From Halotalea alkalilenta DSM 17697 (GTDB lineage Bacteria > Pseudomonadota > Gammaproteobacteria > Pseudomonadales > Halomonadaceae): 64,000 nt of DNA. The notes beneath the pieces were generated by a model, which saw only the letters and a list, made by a program, of their open reading frames with translations, was not told the origin of the DNA and searched no databases. Below, piece after piece: positions 8,434 through 17,899 of this stretch. The stretch lies in NCBI RefSeq assembly GCF_000621205.1, contig NZ_JHYY01000030.1:38971-102970 (forward strand). The letters run 5' to 3'. Numbering within the stretch: the stretch's first letter is position 1; each line of letters starts with the position of its first letter. Position numbers and translations under genes: made by a program.

Positions 8434-10047
8434 ATGACCATCGACTGGGGACAACTGCGCCGGCTCCAAGCCTGCCTCGTCATCGCCGCTACGCTCAGCG
8501 TGCCCTTCGCCGGGCGCGCCCTGGCCGCGACACCGCCCGATACGCTGGTCCAGGCCTGGGCGATCGACGACATCATCGGGCTGGACCCGGCGGAGGCTTT
8601 CGAAATCAGCGCCGCCGAAATGCTCGGCAACAGCTACGACCGGCTGGTGCGCCTCGATATCGACGATCCCTCGCAGCTGGTCAACGACCTCGCCGAGGAG
8701 TGGGAAGTCTCCGCAGATGGCCGCACCTTCACCTTCACCCTGCGCGAGGGCATGACCTTCGCCTCGGGCAACCCGATCACCGCCGACGACGTCGCCTGGT
8801 CGATCCAGCGCGCGGTGAAGCTCGACAAGAGCCCAGCCTTCATCCTCACCCAGTTCGGCCTGACCCCGGAGAACGTGGAATCGCGCGCGCGCGCCACCGA
8901 TGCGCGCACCTTCGTGTTCGAGACCGACCAAGCCTATGCGCCGAGCTTCGTGCTCAACTGCCTGACCGCCAACGTCGCCGCAGTGGTCGACCGCCAGCTG
9001 GTCGAGGCCGAAGCGCGTGACGGCGACTTCGGCAACGGCTGGCTGCGCACCCACTATGCCGGCTCCGGTCCGATGACCATCCGTGACTGGCGGCCCAACG
9101 AGATCCTGGTGCTCGAACGCAACGAGCGCTATCACGGCGAACAGGCCAAGCTCACCCGGGTGATCTATCGCAACGTACGAGAGAGCGCGACGCAGCGGCT
9201 GATGCTGCAGTCCGGCGACATCGACGTCGCCCGCAACCTGCAGCCCAACGACCTCGACCAGATCGCCAACCTCGATACCGTGCGAGTGATCAGCGCTCCC
9301 AAGGGCACCATCTACTACTTCAGCCTCAACCAGAAGAACCCGGAGTTAGCCAAGCCCCAGGTTCGCGAGGCGTTCAAGTACCTGGTCGACTACGACGGCA
9401 TCCAGGCGTCACTGATCAAAGGCATCGGCGAGATCCACCAGAACTTCCTGCCCAAGGGCATGCTCGGCGCGAGCGACGAGTCGCCTTACCATCTCGACGT
9501 CGACAAAGCCAAGTCGCTGCTCGCCGAAGCCGGCCTCGGCGACGGCTTCTCGATCACCATGGATGTACGCAACACCCAGCCGGTCACCGGTATCGCCGAG
9601 TCGGTGCAGCAGACCATGGCCGAAGCGGGCGTGCGACTCGAGATCATCCCCGGCGACGGCGCGCAGACGCTGACCAAGTACCGTGCGCGCAGCCACGACA
9701 TGTACATCGGCCAATGGGGAGTCGACTACTGGGATCCGAACACCAATGCCGACACCTTCGCCAGCAACCCGGACAACGCCGATGACTCAGGGGTCTCCAC
9801 CCTGGCCTGGCGCAACGCCTGGGACATCCCCGAGCTGACCGAGGAGTCCCGCGCCGCGGTGCTGGAGTCCGATACCGCTGCGCGCGTCGCGCTCTATGAC
9901 GACCTCCAGCGCAAGGTTCGCGAGCAGAGTCCCTACGTAATCCTGTTCCAGCAGACCGAGGTCGCCGCAGTCGCCGATGGAGTGCAAGGCTATCGCCTTG
10001 GGCCATCGTTCGACACCAACTACGTCTACAACGTCAGCAAGGAGTAG
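8434..10047 (+). CDS. Peptide ABC transporter substrate-binding protein (SBP family 5)
   Basis: Periplasmic solute-binding protein of the DppA/OppA type, 537 residues. An N-terminal signal peptide (hydrophobic core LVIAATLSVPFAG, likely cleavage after ALA at residue 31) has no lipobox cysteine at the cleavage site, so the protein should be soluble in the periplasm. Family features include LAEEWEVSADGRTFTFTLR near residue 85 and FASGNPITADDVAWSIQRA. The C-terminus has the Q-G-DYWDPN type motif. AAGGATCATC before the ATG supplies the binding site. It is followed 3 bases later by the first permease. Confidence 0.92.
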   Translation: MTIDWGQLRRLQACLVIAATLSVPFAGRALAATPPDTLVQAWAIDDIIGLDPAEAFEISAAEMLGNSYDRLVRLDIDDPSQLVNDLAEEWEVSADGRTFTFTLREGMTFASGNPITADDVAWSIQRAVKLDKSPAFILTQFGLTPENVESRARATDARTFVFETDQAYAPSFVLNCLTANVAAVVDRQLVEAEARDGDFGNGWLRTHYAGSGPMTIRDWRPNEILVLERNERYHGEQAKLTRVIYRNVRESATQRLMLQSGDIDVARNLQPNDLDQIANLDTVRVISAPKGTIYYFSLNQKNPELAKPQVREAFKYLVDYDGIQASLIKGIGEIHQNFLPKGMLGASDESPYHLDVDKAKSLLAEAGLGDGFSITMDVRNTQPVTGIAESVQQTMAEAGVRLEIIPGDGAQTLTKYRARSHDMYIGQWGVDYWDPNTNADTFASNPDNADDSGVSTLAWRNAWDIPELTEESRAAVLESDTAARVALYDDLQRKVREQSPYVILFQQTEVAAVADGVQGYRLGPSFDTNYVYNVSKE

Positions 10048-10050
10048 TCC

Positions 10051-11121
10051 ATGGCTGGGCCGAACGCAGTGCTCCAGCCAGCGCTGAGCCGACCGCGACG
10101 CGCCCGCGGGCGGCTCTTCGCACTGGTGCGCTTCGTCGTGATGCTCGCCACCACCCTGCTCGGGCTGCTGGCGATGACTTTCTTCATCGGCCGGGTGATC
10201 CCGGTCGATCCGGTGCTGGCGGTAGTCGGCGATCGTGCCTCGGCCCAGGTGGTCGAGCGGACCCGGATCGAAATGGGCCTCGACCGCCCGCTGATCGAGC
10301 AGTTCGGCATCTACGTCGCCCGGGTGGCGCAGGGCGAGTTGGGCCAGTCGGTGCTGACCAGCCGGCCGGTGCTCGACGATATCTTCCGCGTGTTCCCGGC
10401 GACGCTCGAGCTCGCCACCTACGGCACGCTGATCGGCGTGCTGTTCGGCGTACCACTGGGGGTAATGGCGGCGGTACGCAGAGGCGGCCTGATCGACCAG
10501 CTGGTGCGCGTCGTCGGCCTGCTCGGCTACTCGATCCCGATCTTCTGGCTCGGCCTGCTCGCGCTGCTGCTGTTCTATGCCAAGCTCGGCTGGGTGTCGG
10601 GGCCGGGCAGGATCGATGTGGTGTTCGAGTACACCTTCACACCCTTGACCGGGATCTACTCGCTCGATGCGCTGCTGCGCGGCGATTGGAGCGCCTTCGC
10701 CAACATCGTCTCGCACCTGGCGCTGCCGTCGGCGCTGCTCGGCTACTTCTCGCTCGCCTACATCAGCCGGATGACGCGCAGCTTCATGCTTCACGAGCTG
10801 TCCCAGGAGTACATCGTCGCCGCCCGCGCCAAGGGCCTCCCGGAGCGAACGATCATCTGGCGCCATGCGCTGCGCAACGCCGCCGTGCCGCTGGTCACGG
10901 TGATCGCGCTCTCCTATGCCGGCCTGCTGGAGGGTTCGGTGCTCACCGAGACGGTATTCTCCTGGCCGGGACTCGGACTCTACATCACCAACGCATTGGC
11001 GAACGCCGACATGAACGCGGTGCTCGGCGGAACGGTAGTGATCGGCGCGATCTTCATCGGCCTCAACCTGCTCTCCGACCTGCTCTACCGCACCCTGGAC
11101 CCAAGGACTCGACGCCGATGA
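10051..11121 (+). CDS. Peptide ABC transporter permease (DppB type)
   Basis: Inner-membrane permease of 356 residues with six predicted membrane helices, the first at about residues 28-50. The DppB-type region RVIPVDPVLAVVGDRAS follows the first helix. The EAA loop that docks with the ATPases is visible as EYIVAARAKGLPERTIIWRHALRNA (only its core is quoted), with the conserved G. The C-terminal segment LTETVFSWPGLGLY is typical of the family. Its TGA overlaps the ATG of the next permease, so translation is coupled. Confidence 0.92.
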   Translation: MAGPNAVLQPALSRPRRARGRLFALVRFVVMLATTLLGLLAMTFFIGRVIPVDPVLAVVGDRASAQVVERTRIEMGLDRPLIEQFGIYVARVAQGELGQSVLTSRPVLDDIFRVFPATLELATYGTLIGVLFGVPLGVMAAVRRGGLIDQLVRVVGLLGYSIPIFWLGLLALLLFYAKLGWVSGPGRIDVVFEYTFTPLTGIYSLDALLRGDWSAFANIVSHLALPSALLGYFSLAYISRMTRSFMLHELSQEYIVAARAKGLPERTIIWRHALRNAAVPLVTVIALSYAGLLEGSVLTETVFSWPGLGLYITNALANADMNAVLGGTVVIGAIFIGLNLLSDLLYRTLDPRTRRR

Positions 11122-12032
11122 ACGAACACGCGACGCCCGCCTTGGCGAATTCAACCGCCCAAGTGCCTCGCTCGAGGGGCCAGGCCAGACTGCGCCGCTA
11201 TAAAGAGCTGTGGTCGAGTTTTTCCTCCAACCGCCTGGCACTGGTGGGGCTTTCGATCATTCTCGCCTTGATCGCGATCGCCCTATTGGCCGATCTGATC
11301 GCACCCTACTCGCCCACTACCGGTGGCCTCGGCCAGCGGCTGCTGCCGCCGAGTACCGCGCACTGGCTGGGTACCGACGACCAAGGCAGGGACATCCTCT
11401 CACGGCTGATTCATGGCGCACGCCCGACGCTGATGGTGGTATCGCTGGTGATGATCCTCGCCGCCCCGGTCGGCCTGCTGGTCGGTACCGTCGCGGGCTA
11501 CGCGGGCGGCTGGGTGGACGCGGTGCTGATGCGGATCACCGACATCTTCCTCGCCTTTCCCAAACTGATCCTCGCGCTGGCCTTCGTCGCCGCGCTGGGC
11601 CCTGGCATCCAGAACGCGGTGATCGCCATCGCGATCACCTCCTGGCCACCCTATGCGCGTATCGCCCGCGCCGAGACGCTGAGCGTGCGCGACTGCGACT
11701 ACGTCGCCGCGGTCCGGCTGATGGGCGCCTCGCCGCTGCGCATCGTGCTGCGCCACGTAATGCCGCTGTGCCTTGCCTCGCTGATCGTGAGGGTGACCCT
11801 CGACATGGCGGGCATCATCCTCACCGCCGCGGGGCTCGGTTTCCTCGGCCTCGGCGCGCAGCCGCCGATGGCCGAGTGGGGCGCGATGATCGCCTCCGGG
11901 CGCCGCTTCATCCTCGATCAATGGTGGGTGGCCGCGGCCCCGGGCGTCGCGATCCTGATCGTGAGCCTCGGCTTCAACCTGCTCGGCGACGGCCTGCGCG
12001 ACGCGCTCGATCCCAGAGGAGAGCGCGAATGA
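11118..12032 (+). CDS. Peptide ABC transporter permease (DppC type)
   Basis: Second permease, 304 residues starting MNEHATPALA; the ATG overlaps the previous stop as ATGA. A cytoplasmic N-terminal tail leads to the first helix (LVGLSIILALIAIALLADLIA, quoted in part). The family motif HWLGTDDQGRDILSRLIHGA is present, and the EAA loop is CDYVAAVRLMGASPLRIVLR. The end PQPPMAEWGAMI-like segment matches the DppC/OppC C-terminus. It pairs with the upstream permease to form the channel. Confidence 0.92.
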   Translation: MNEHATPALANSTAQVPRSRGQARLRRYKELWSSFSSNRLALVGLSIILALIAIALLADLIAPYSPTTGGLGQRLLPPSTAHWLGTDDQGRDILSRLIHGARPTLMVVSLVMILAAPVGLLVGTVAGYAGGWVDAVLMRITDIFLAFPKLILALAFVAALGPGIQNAVIAIAITSWPPYARIARAETLSVRDCDYVAAVRLMGASPLRIVLRHVMPLCLASLIVRVTLDMAGIILTAAGLGFLGLGAQPPMAEWGAMIASGRRFILDQWWVAAAPGVAILIVSLGFNLLGDGLRDALDPRGERE

Positions 12033-12862
12033 CACCGCTGCTCGAGGTGCAAAACCTGTCGGTTCGCTATCCCAGCCGCCGCGGGCTGATCACCGCCGTG
12101 CGCGACGTCTCCTTCACTCTAGGCCGCGAGCGTCTGGGCATCGTCGGCGAATCGGGCTCGGGTAAATCCCAGACCGGCCGGGCGATCATGGGACTGACGC
12201 CGCCCCAGGCGAGAATCGAGGCGAAGAGGCTGCGCTTCGACGGCATCGACTTGCTCCAGGCGGCGGCATCGGATCGGCGAAAATTGCGCGGTGCGCGCAT
12301 GGCGATGGTGATGCAGGACCCCAAGTATTCGCTCAACCCGGTCGCGCGGATCGGCCAGCAGATCGTCGAGGCGCTGCACGCCCAGCGCAGGATCTCCCGC
12401 GCCGAGGCCAAGCGCAGAGCGCTCGGGATGCTCGAGGCGGTGAGCATTCGCGACCCCCAACGAGTCTTCGATCTCTATCCCCATGAGGTCTCCGGCGGCA
12501 TGGGCCAGCGGGCGATGATCGCGATGATGCTGGTCAACCAGCCGGAACTGCTGATCGCGGACGAACCCACTTCCGCGCTCGATGTTACCGTGCAGCTCGA
12601 GGTACTCAGGGTGATCGATGACCTGGTCACCCAGCGCGGCATGGGACTGGTGCTGATTTCCCACGACCTGCGCCTGGTCGCCTCCTTTTGCGACCGGGTG
12701 CTGGTGATGTACGCAGGCCAGGTGGTGGAGACCCTCGACTCGGCCAGGCTGGATAAGGCGCGCCACCCCTATACCCTCGGCCTGCTCGACTGCGTGCCAC
12801 AGCTGGACCGGCCACGACATCCGCTGCCGACCCTGGAGCGACGCGCGGAGTGGCTGCAATGA
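12029..12862 (+). CDS. Peptide ABC transporter ATP-binding protein (DppD type)
   Basis: ATPase of about 277 residues starting MTPLLEVQNLSVRYP; the ATG overlaps the preceding TGA. Walker A is GESGSGKS near residue 43. The Q-loop region reads VMQDPKYSLNPV, the signature is VSGGMGQR (instead of LSGGQ, common in this family), Walker B is LLIADEPTSALD and the switch His is in LISHDLRLVA. The C-terminal stretch HPYTLGLLDCVPQLD is the OppD/DppD tail. The Fe-S-type cysteine motif of some DppD proteins is not evident. Confidence 0.92.
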   Translation: MTPLLEVQNLSVRYPSRRGLITAVRDVSFTLGRERLGIVGESGSGKSQTGRAIMGLTPPQARIEAKRLRFDGIDLLQAAASDRRKLRGARMAMVMQDPKYSLNPVARIGQQIVEALHAQRRISRAEAKRRALGMLEAVSIRDPQRVFDLYPHEVSGGMGQRAMIAMMLVNQPELLIADEPTSALDVTVQLEVLRVIDDLVTQRGMGLVLISHDLRLVASFCDRVLVMYAGQVVETLDSARLDKARHPYTLGLLDCVPQLDRPRHPLPTLERRAEWLQ

Positions 12863-13647
12863 GCAAGATGATCGCCATCGACCGGCTCAGCGTTCGCTAC
12901 GGCGACTTCACCGCGATCGAAGAGGTCTCATTGGAGGTAGAAGCAGGCAGCGCCTACGGGCTGGTGGGAGAATCGGGCTCGGGCAAGTCGACGCTCTTGC
13001 GCGCCATCGTCGGCCTCGCGCCGATCGCCTCCGGCCACATCGAGATCCAGGGCGAACGCCTCTCGCCACGCCGAGCGCGTGCCCAGCGCCGGCGGCTGCA
13101 GATGGTCTTCCAGGATCCCTACGCGTCGCTGCATCCTCACCATACCGTCGATCGACTGCTCTCCGAGCCGCTTCAGATCCACCGTGTCGGAGACCAGGAC
13201 CAACGCATCGCCCGCGTACTCGCAGACGTCGGGCTGAGTGACGCATTCCGGTATCGCTATCCCCATCAGCTCTCCGGCGGCCAGCGCCAGCGCGTGGCGA
13301 TCGCCCGAGCGCTGATCCTGGAACCCAGCATATTACTGCTCGACGAGCCCACCTCTGCGCTGGACGCCTCGGTGCAGGCCGAAGTGCTCAACCTGCTGGA
13401 ACGCCTGCGTACGGAGCACGGCCTCACTTACCTGATGGTCAGTCACGATCTCGCCGTGGTCGCCCACCTCTGCGAGCGGCTCAGTGTGATGCGGGACGGC
13501 CGGGAGGTGGAAAAACTCGACGTCCAGGCGCTACGCCAGGGCCGTGCCGAAAGCGACTATACCCAGCGGCTGCTGATCGCGAGCCGAGGCTTCGTCCGCG
13601 AGGCCCCCGACCACACCCTCGCCCACACCCCCGCCACCCGACCATGA
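12859..13647 (+). CDS. Peptide ABC transporter ATP-binding protein (DppF type)
   Basis: Second ATPase, about 262 residues beginning MSKMIAIDRLSVRYG. I use the ATG overlapping the upstream TGA rather than a GTG three codons earlier. Walker [13 protein letters not shown]-loop MVFQDPYASLHPH, signature [15 protein letters not shown], Walker B ILLLDEPTSALD and switch MVSHDLAVVAHL are all intact. It closes the five-gene transporter set, and a strong hairpin follows 2 bases after the stop. Confidence 0.92.
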   Translation: MSKMIAIDRLSVRYGDFTAIEEVSLEVEAGSAYGLVGESGSGKSTLLRAIVGLAPIASGHIEIQGERLSPRRARAQRRRLQMVFQDPYASLHPHHTVDRLLSEPLQIHRVGDQDQRIARVLADVGLSDAFRYRYPHQLSGGQRQRVAIARALILEPSILLLDEPTSALDASVQAEVLNLLERLRTEHGLTYLMVSHDLAVVAHLCERLSVMRDGREVEKLDVQALRQGRAESDYTQRLLIASRGFVREAPDHTLAHTPATRP

Positions 13648-13649
13648 AC

Positions 13650-13678
13650 GACTACCCCGGCCATGGGCCGGGGTAGTC
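13650..13678. terminator. Hairpin between converging operons
   Basis: GACTACCCCGGCC and its exact complement form a 13-bp stem with a 3-base loop (13663-13665). It lies between the end of the peptide transporter operon and the end of the converging transducer gene, so it can serve both directions. There is no T-run on either side. Confidence 0.7.
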
Positions 13679-13716
13679 GAAGATGCCAAGCGAACGCGCG
13701 TGCTCCGGCTCGCGGC

Positions 13717-14826
13717 TCAACGCCCTTGCAGTCGGAACTCGATGGGCTGCTCGACGATGCCGGGACGCTGCCGCGGCTGGAAACGCCACTTGGCGATCGC
13801 CTCCAGCGCTGCCTGCTCGAACAGCGAACTGCTCGAACTCACCACGCTGATCGAGCCGGGATCGACGCTGCCATCCTGGCGAATGGTGAAGCGCACCACC
13901 ACGCGCCCTTGCAATCCACGCGAAAGCGCGAGCCGCGGATAGTTGGGTTCGACCCGATTGGTCGCAGCCGGCGGCGACGCCAGTCGCTCTGGCGTGTTGC
14001 CCTGCGCCGCAGCGGCGCGGTTCGCCTCGGCGCGGGCGGTAGCCTCGGCTTGGGCCCTCGCTGCGGCCTCGGCTTGCGCCCGAGCCGCGGCTTCAGCTTC
14101 GGCACGAGCCGCGGCTTCGGCCTGCTGCGCCTGCCGCTGCGCCTCAGCCGCACGCGCCTGCTCCTGTGCCCTGGCCTGCGCTTGCTGGCGAGCCTGTTCC
14201 TGCGCTTGGGCTCTCGCCTGCGCTTCAGCCTGGGCTTGGGCCTCCGCCTGGGCTTGAGCCTCCGCCTGGGCTTGGGCCTCCGCCTGGGCTTGGGCCTCCG
14301 CCTGGGCTTGGGCCTCCGCCTGGGCTTGGGCCTCCGCCTGGGCTTGGGCTTCCGCCTGGGCCTGGGCTTCCGCCAGGGCCTGGGCCTCTGCTTGCGCCTG
14401 GGCCTCGGCAATAGCGGGATCCTCCACCATCGTCGCGTGGATCACGCCACCGCTCGGCGGCTCGACGACGATCTGGTTCTCCGTCGCGCCCTGCCAGAGC
14501 ATCAGTGCGACGACGCTTGCATGCACCAGCAGCGCTCCGGCGATCGCGGGCGCACCCCAGCCATTGGCACCGCCGCGATGCGCTGCGATATCACCATCGC
14601 TCGCCCCAGGCACCCGTTCGAGCGGAATTTCCTCGCTGCGATCGACCGCCGGACTGATGCCGCTCACCAGTATCCCCGCATCCGGCAGCCGAGTATCGAT
14701 CACCATGCCGGAAGGAACTTCCGCGCCAAGAGGAGCGAGCAACAAGCGCGGCTGAGCGCGCTCTGCGTCGTCGAACTGGCCGAAGAAGAGGCCACCGCTC
14801 AAGGCTGGTTGCTGGTAACGGGACAT
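13717..14826 (-). CDS. TonB/TolA-type energy transducer
   Basis: A 369-residue envelope-spanning protein that should transmit the inner-membrane proton gradient to the outer membrane. An unusual cytoplasmic N-terminus of about 90 residues precedes one membrane helix (about 93-113, [20 protein letters not shown]). After it comes TolA-like IHATMVEDP, then about 160 residues of Ala/Gln/Glu/Arg repeats (AEAQAQ), predicted as a long helix as in TolA domain II. The C-terminal about 85 residues read [20 protein letters not shown] and IAKWRFQP, a TonB C-terminal fold rather than a TolA one. No Pro-rich EP/KP linker is present. It is third in an operon with TolQ- and TolR-like genes and ends near a shared hairpin. 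Confidence 0.85.
   Translation of the reverse strand: MSRYQQPALSGGLFFGQFDDAERAQPRLLLAPLGAEVPSGMVIDTRLPDAGILVSGISPAVDRSEEIPLERVPGASDGDIAAHRGGANGWGAPAIAGALLVHASVVALMLWQGATENQIVVEPPSGGVIHATMVEDPAIAEAQAQAEAQALAEAQAQAEAQAQAEAQAQAEAQAQAEAQAQAEAQAQAEAQAQAEAQAQAEAQARAQAQEQARQQAQARAQEQARAAEAQRQAQQAEAAARAEAEAAARAQAEAAARAQAEATARAEANRAAAAQGNTPERLASPPAATNRVEPNYPRLALSRGLQGRVVVRFTIRQDGSVDPGSISVVSSSSSLFEQAALEAIAKWRFQPRQRPGIVEQPIEFRLQGR
14228..14407 (-). repeat. 18-bp tandem repeats encoding the AEAQAQ linker
   Basis: Ten consecutive 18-base units. On the plus strand the unit is GCCTGGGCTTGGGCCTCC. Copies at 14228, 14264, 14282, 14300 and 14318 are identical; the others carry one to a few changes, more towards 14407. 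Each unit encodes six residues, so changes in copy number keep the reading frame. Confidence 0.9.
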
Positions 14827-14837
14827 TCTCGGTGCCT

Positions 14838-15269
<432 letters not shown>

Positions 15270-15281
15270 GGCGGCTACTCC

Positions 15282-15986
15282 TCAGGCGGCTTCTTTGCGC
15301 ACTCGACCGCTGTGCAGATTGCGATAGAGGATCGAATAGAACTCCTCGGCGAAATCCTCGTAGCGGCCGAGCAGACGCTCGGAAGTCGAGGTGAAGCGGT
15401 TGTATGCGATAACCGCGGGAATCGCCGCGAACAGCCCCATCGCGGTCGCTACCAGCGCCTCGGCGATCCAGGGAGCGACGGTCGCGAGAGTCGCCTGCTG
15501 GGCGTAGGAAAGCGATTGGAACGACCCCATGATCCCCCAGACGGTGCCGAACAGGCCGATGTACGGGCTGGACGAGGAGATCGACGCGAGAATCGGCAGG
15601 TGCTGCCCGAGACGCGCCTCTTCACGCGAGAGCGCCACGCGCATCGAGCGCTCTACCCCGGCGAGCACAGATGCATCGTCACGGGACTTCGGCAGCAGCC
15701 GGTTGAACTCACGAAACCCTGCGCGGAACAGATGCGCTGCACCCTCGGGCTGCTCCGGCACTTCACGGTAGAGCTCGTTGAGATCGACCCCGGACCAGAA
15801 GCGCGTTTCGAACGACTCGAACTCGCGATGGGCGCGACGAATGGCAGCGCCGCGACGGAAGATCAGCACCCAGGAGACGATCGAGAACAGGATCAGGATC
15901 GCCATCACCACTTGCACCACCCCGCTGGCCTGCATGATCAGCGAGACGATCGACATCGAGTGCTCTACCGGTACCGTTTCATTCAT
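15282..15986 (-). CDS. tolQ: TolQ/ExbB-family proton channel subunit (TolQ-like)
   Basis: About 234 residues with three predicted membrane helices. The block FESFETRFWSGVDLNELYRE after the first helix closely matches TolQ (AFEDKFWSGIELSRLYQE) and is absent from E. coli ExbB. SPYIGLFGTVWGIMGSF and GIAEAL-type IAEALVATAMGLFAAIP (quoted in part) form the conserved channel helices. The start is the ATG of MNETVPVEHS; upstream codons in the same frame run into the promoter. No ybgC, tolB or pal gene is adjacent, so this may not be the house-keeping Tol operon. The promoter overlaps a Fur-box-like sequence, more typical of an ExbB/TonB system. Confidence 0.85.
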   Translation of the reverse strand: MNETVPVEHSMSIVSLIMQASGVVQVVMAILILFSIVSWVLIFRRGAAIRRAHREFESFETRFWSGVDLNELYREVPEQPEGAAHLFRAGFREFNRLLPKSRDDASVLAGVERSMRVALSREEARLGQHLPILASISSSSPYIGLFGTVWGIMGSFQSLSYAQQATLATVAPWIAEALVATAMGLFAAIPAVIAYNRFTSTSERLLGRYEDFAEEFYSILYRNLHSGRVRKEAA

Positions 15987-16024
15987 GGTCAATCTCTGTA
16001 ATGTACGTTCGACGTAACGGGCGC

Positions 16025-16053
16025 AAGATAATCTAAATGCTAACAATTATCAA
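16025..16053 (-). promoter_or_regulatory. Sigma-70 promoter overlapping a Fur-box-like site
   Basis: On the minus strand: TTGATA (16053-16048), a 17-base spacer, then TATCTT (16030-16025), a good -35/-10 pair. Between and overlapping them, 16033-16051 reads CTAAATGCTAACAATTATC on the plus strand, matching the 19-bp Fur consensus GATAATGATAATCATTATC at 13 positions. GATAAT at 16027-16032 and ATTATC at 16046-16051 form an inverted pair. Fur bound here would block RNA polymerase. Confidence 0.6.
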
Positions 16054-16256
16054 ACGACCCAGAGAGGCAATACTGGCGCGACGAAGGGAGAGCTCCCATG
16101 GCGGACGCAGCCAGATACCGGCGCCGAGCGACGCCGCGAAATAGTGTAGCACGGCCACTCTCGAGACCAAGAGCCGAGTCCAAAGCGCAGGTCGATGCGC
16201 TAGGCTTGAGCGTTTCACGCCAGGACCGGCGACTCACCCGCGATGGAGATCCTCTG

Positions 16257-17894
16257 ATGCATTCATTCGACAACGGCCCCGAGACCCTGGTCGACCAGAT
16301 ACTCGAAGCGCTGCTCGCCACCGCCCCGCTGGCGCGGCTCGACATCGGCAGCGGTGGCCGAGTGCTGATGCGCGACGACTGGTCGCCGCAGTCGGGCAAA
16401 GTGGCCTTGATCTCGGGAGGAGGCGCAGGCCATGAACCCGCCCACGCCGGATTCGTCGGCCACGGTATGCTGACCGCAGCGGTCATCGGCGATCTGTTCG
16501 CCTCCCCCAGCGTCAGCGCTATCGACGAGGCGATAGGCGCGATCTGCGGGGACGCCGGCTGCCTGTTGATCGTGAAGAACTATACCGGGGACCGGCTCAA
16601 CTTCGGCCTCGCCGCCGAACGAGCGCGCGAACGGGGTCTCGAGGTGGAGATCGTATTGGTCGGTGACGATGTCGCCCTCCCCGGGGCGGCTCAACCGCGC
16701 GGCATCGCAGGTACGGTGCTGGTGCACAAGATCGCGGGCTTTCATGCCGAGCGCGGCGAAAGCCTCGCTGAAGTCGCCCGGGCCGCCCGCGAAGCGGCCG
16801 CGCGAATGCGTACGATCGGACTGGCCCTCAGCGCGGCCCGACTGCCAGGAAGGCCAGTGCGTGAAAGCGAACCGGCGCTCGGGCTCGGTATCCATAACGA
16901 AGCAGGGGCGCGCAGCGTCGCGCCAACCTCCGCGGCGCAGGCCGTAGCGCTGGTGCTCGACGCACTCGCCGTGAACGGCGGACAGCAGCGCTGGATCGTA
17001 CTGCTCAACGACCTCGGCGGCTGTTCCCCTCAAGAGCGCGCGCTGCTGACCAGCGAGGTGCTGGATCAGCTCGGCCTGGCGCGCATCGCCCGCTTGGTCG
17101 GCGCAGCCCCCTTGATGAGCGCACTAGACATGCATGGCTTCTCGCTGACGCTGCTGGACAGCACTCCCGCGCTGATCGAGGCGCTCGAAGCCCCGGTCAG
17201 GGTGCCGGCCTGGCCCGGCGTGATCACCCCGCATGCCGCGCAGACCAGAACCGCTGCCAGAAGCACCCCCGACCGGCAACCCCTCGGCCGGCGCAACGCC
17301 GGGCGGGAGGCGCTGATCCGCGCGGTGGCCGAGCGCCTCATCGAGTCGCGCGACGAACTCGACCGGCTGGATGCGCACAGCGGCGACGGCGATGCTGGAA
17401 GTACCTTCGCCGCCGGCGCGACGGCGCTGCTCCAGGCACTCGACGCAGGAACCCTGCCGAGTGGCGAAGACGCAGCGCTATGGCGTGCGGTCGCGGCGCT
17501 GCTGGAGGCGAGGATGGGAGGGTCGAGCGGCGTGCTGCTGTCGATTCTGCTCACCGCCGGTGCAGCACGCCTGGCCGCGGGGGGCGACTGGCTTGAAGCG
17601 CTGGAGACCGGCGTCGAGCGGATGCGGTGGCACGGCGGTGCCGCACCTAACGACCGGACCCTACTCGACGCGCTGATCCCGGCGCTGCACGCACTGAACG
17701 AAGGCGGCGGTCTGGATGCCGCAGCGCAGGCCGCCAGGCATGGCGCCGACGCCACCGCCTCGATGCAGGCGCGGGCGGGGCGCGCCGCCCAGGTACCCGA
17801 AGCGGCCCAGCGGGGCCATGTCGATCCGGGTGCCGAAGCTATCGCCCGGGTGTTCGAGAGCCTCGTCTCGCAGCAGTCTGGCACGCGGCCCTGA
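16257..17894 (+). CDS. ATP-dependent dihydroxyacetone kinase (fused DhaK-DhaL)
   Basis: Phosphorylates dihydroxyacetone (possibly glyceraldehyde) with ATP. The single chain of about 545 residues carries the DhaK domain first: ISGGGAGHEPAHAGFVG near residue 50, and the substrate-binding His in LVHKIAGFHAERG near residue 160. The DhaL ATP-binding domain begins at about residue 345, with AHSGDGDAGSTFAAG holding the Mg-binding Asp pair and GGSSGVLLSIL after it. Being fused, it should use ATP rather than the PTS. The start is the ATG of MHSFDNGPE, with GGAG 10 bases upstream; earlier in-frame codons look unrelated to the family. It stands alone. Confidence 0.88.
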   Translation: MHSFDNGPETLVDQILEALLATAPLARLDIGSGGRVLMRDDWSPQSGKVALISGGGAGHEPAHAGFVGHGMLTAAVIGDLFASPSVSAIDEAIGAICGDAGCLLIVKNYTGDRLNFGLAAERARERGLEVEIVLVGDDVALPGAAQPRGIAGTVLVHKIAGFHAERGESLAEVARAAREAAARMRTIGLALSAARLPGRPVRESEPALGLGIHNEAGARSVAPTSAAQAVALVLDALAVNGGQQRWIVLLNDLGGCSPQERALLTSEVLDQLGLARIARLVGAAPLMSALDMHGFSLTLLDSTPALIEALEAPVRVPAWPGVITPHAAQTRTAARSTPDRQPLGRRNAGREALIRAVAERLIESRDELDRLDAHSGDGDAGSTFAAGATALLQALDAGTLPSGEDAALWRAVAALLEARMGGSSGVLLSILLTAGAARLAAGGDWLEALETGVERMRWHGGAAPNDRTLLDALIPALHALNEGGGLDAAAQAARHGADATASMQARAGRAAQVPEAAQRGHVDPGAEAIARVFESLVSQQSGTRP

Positions 17895-17899
17895 GCCGC

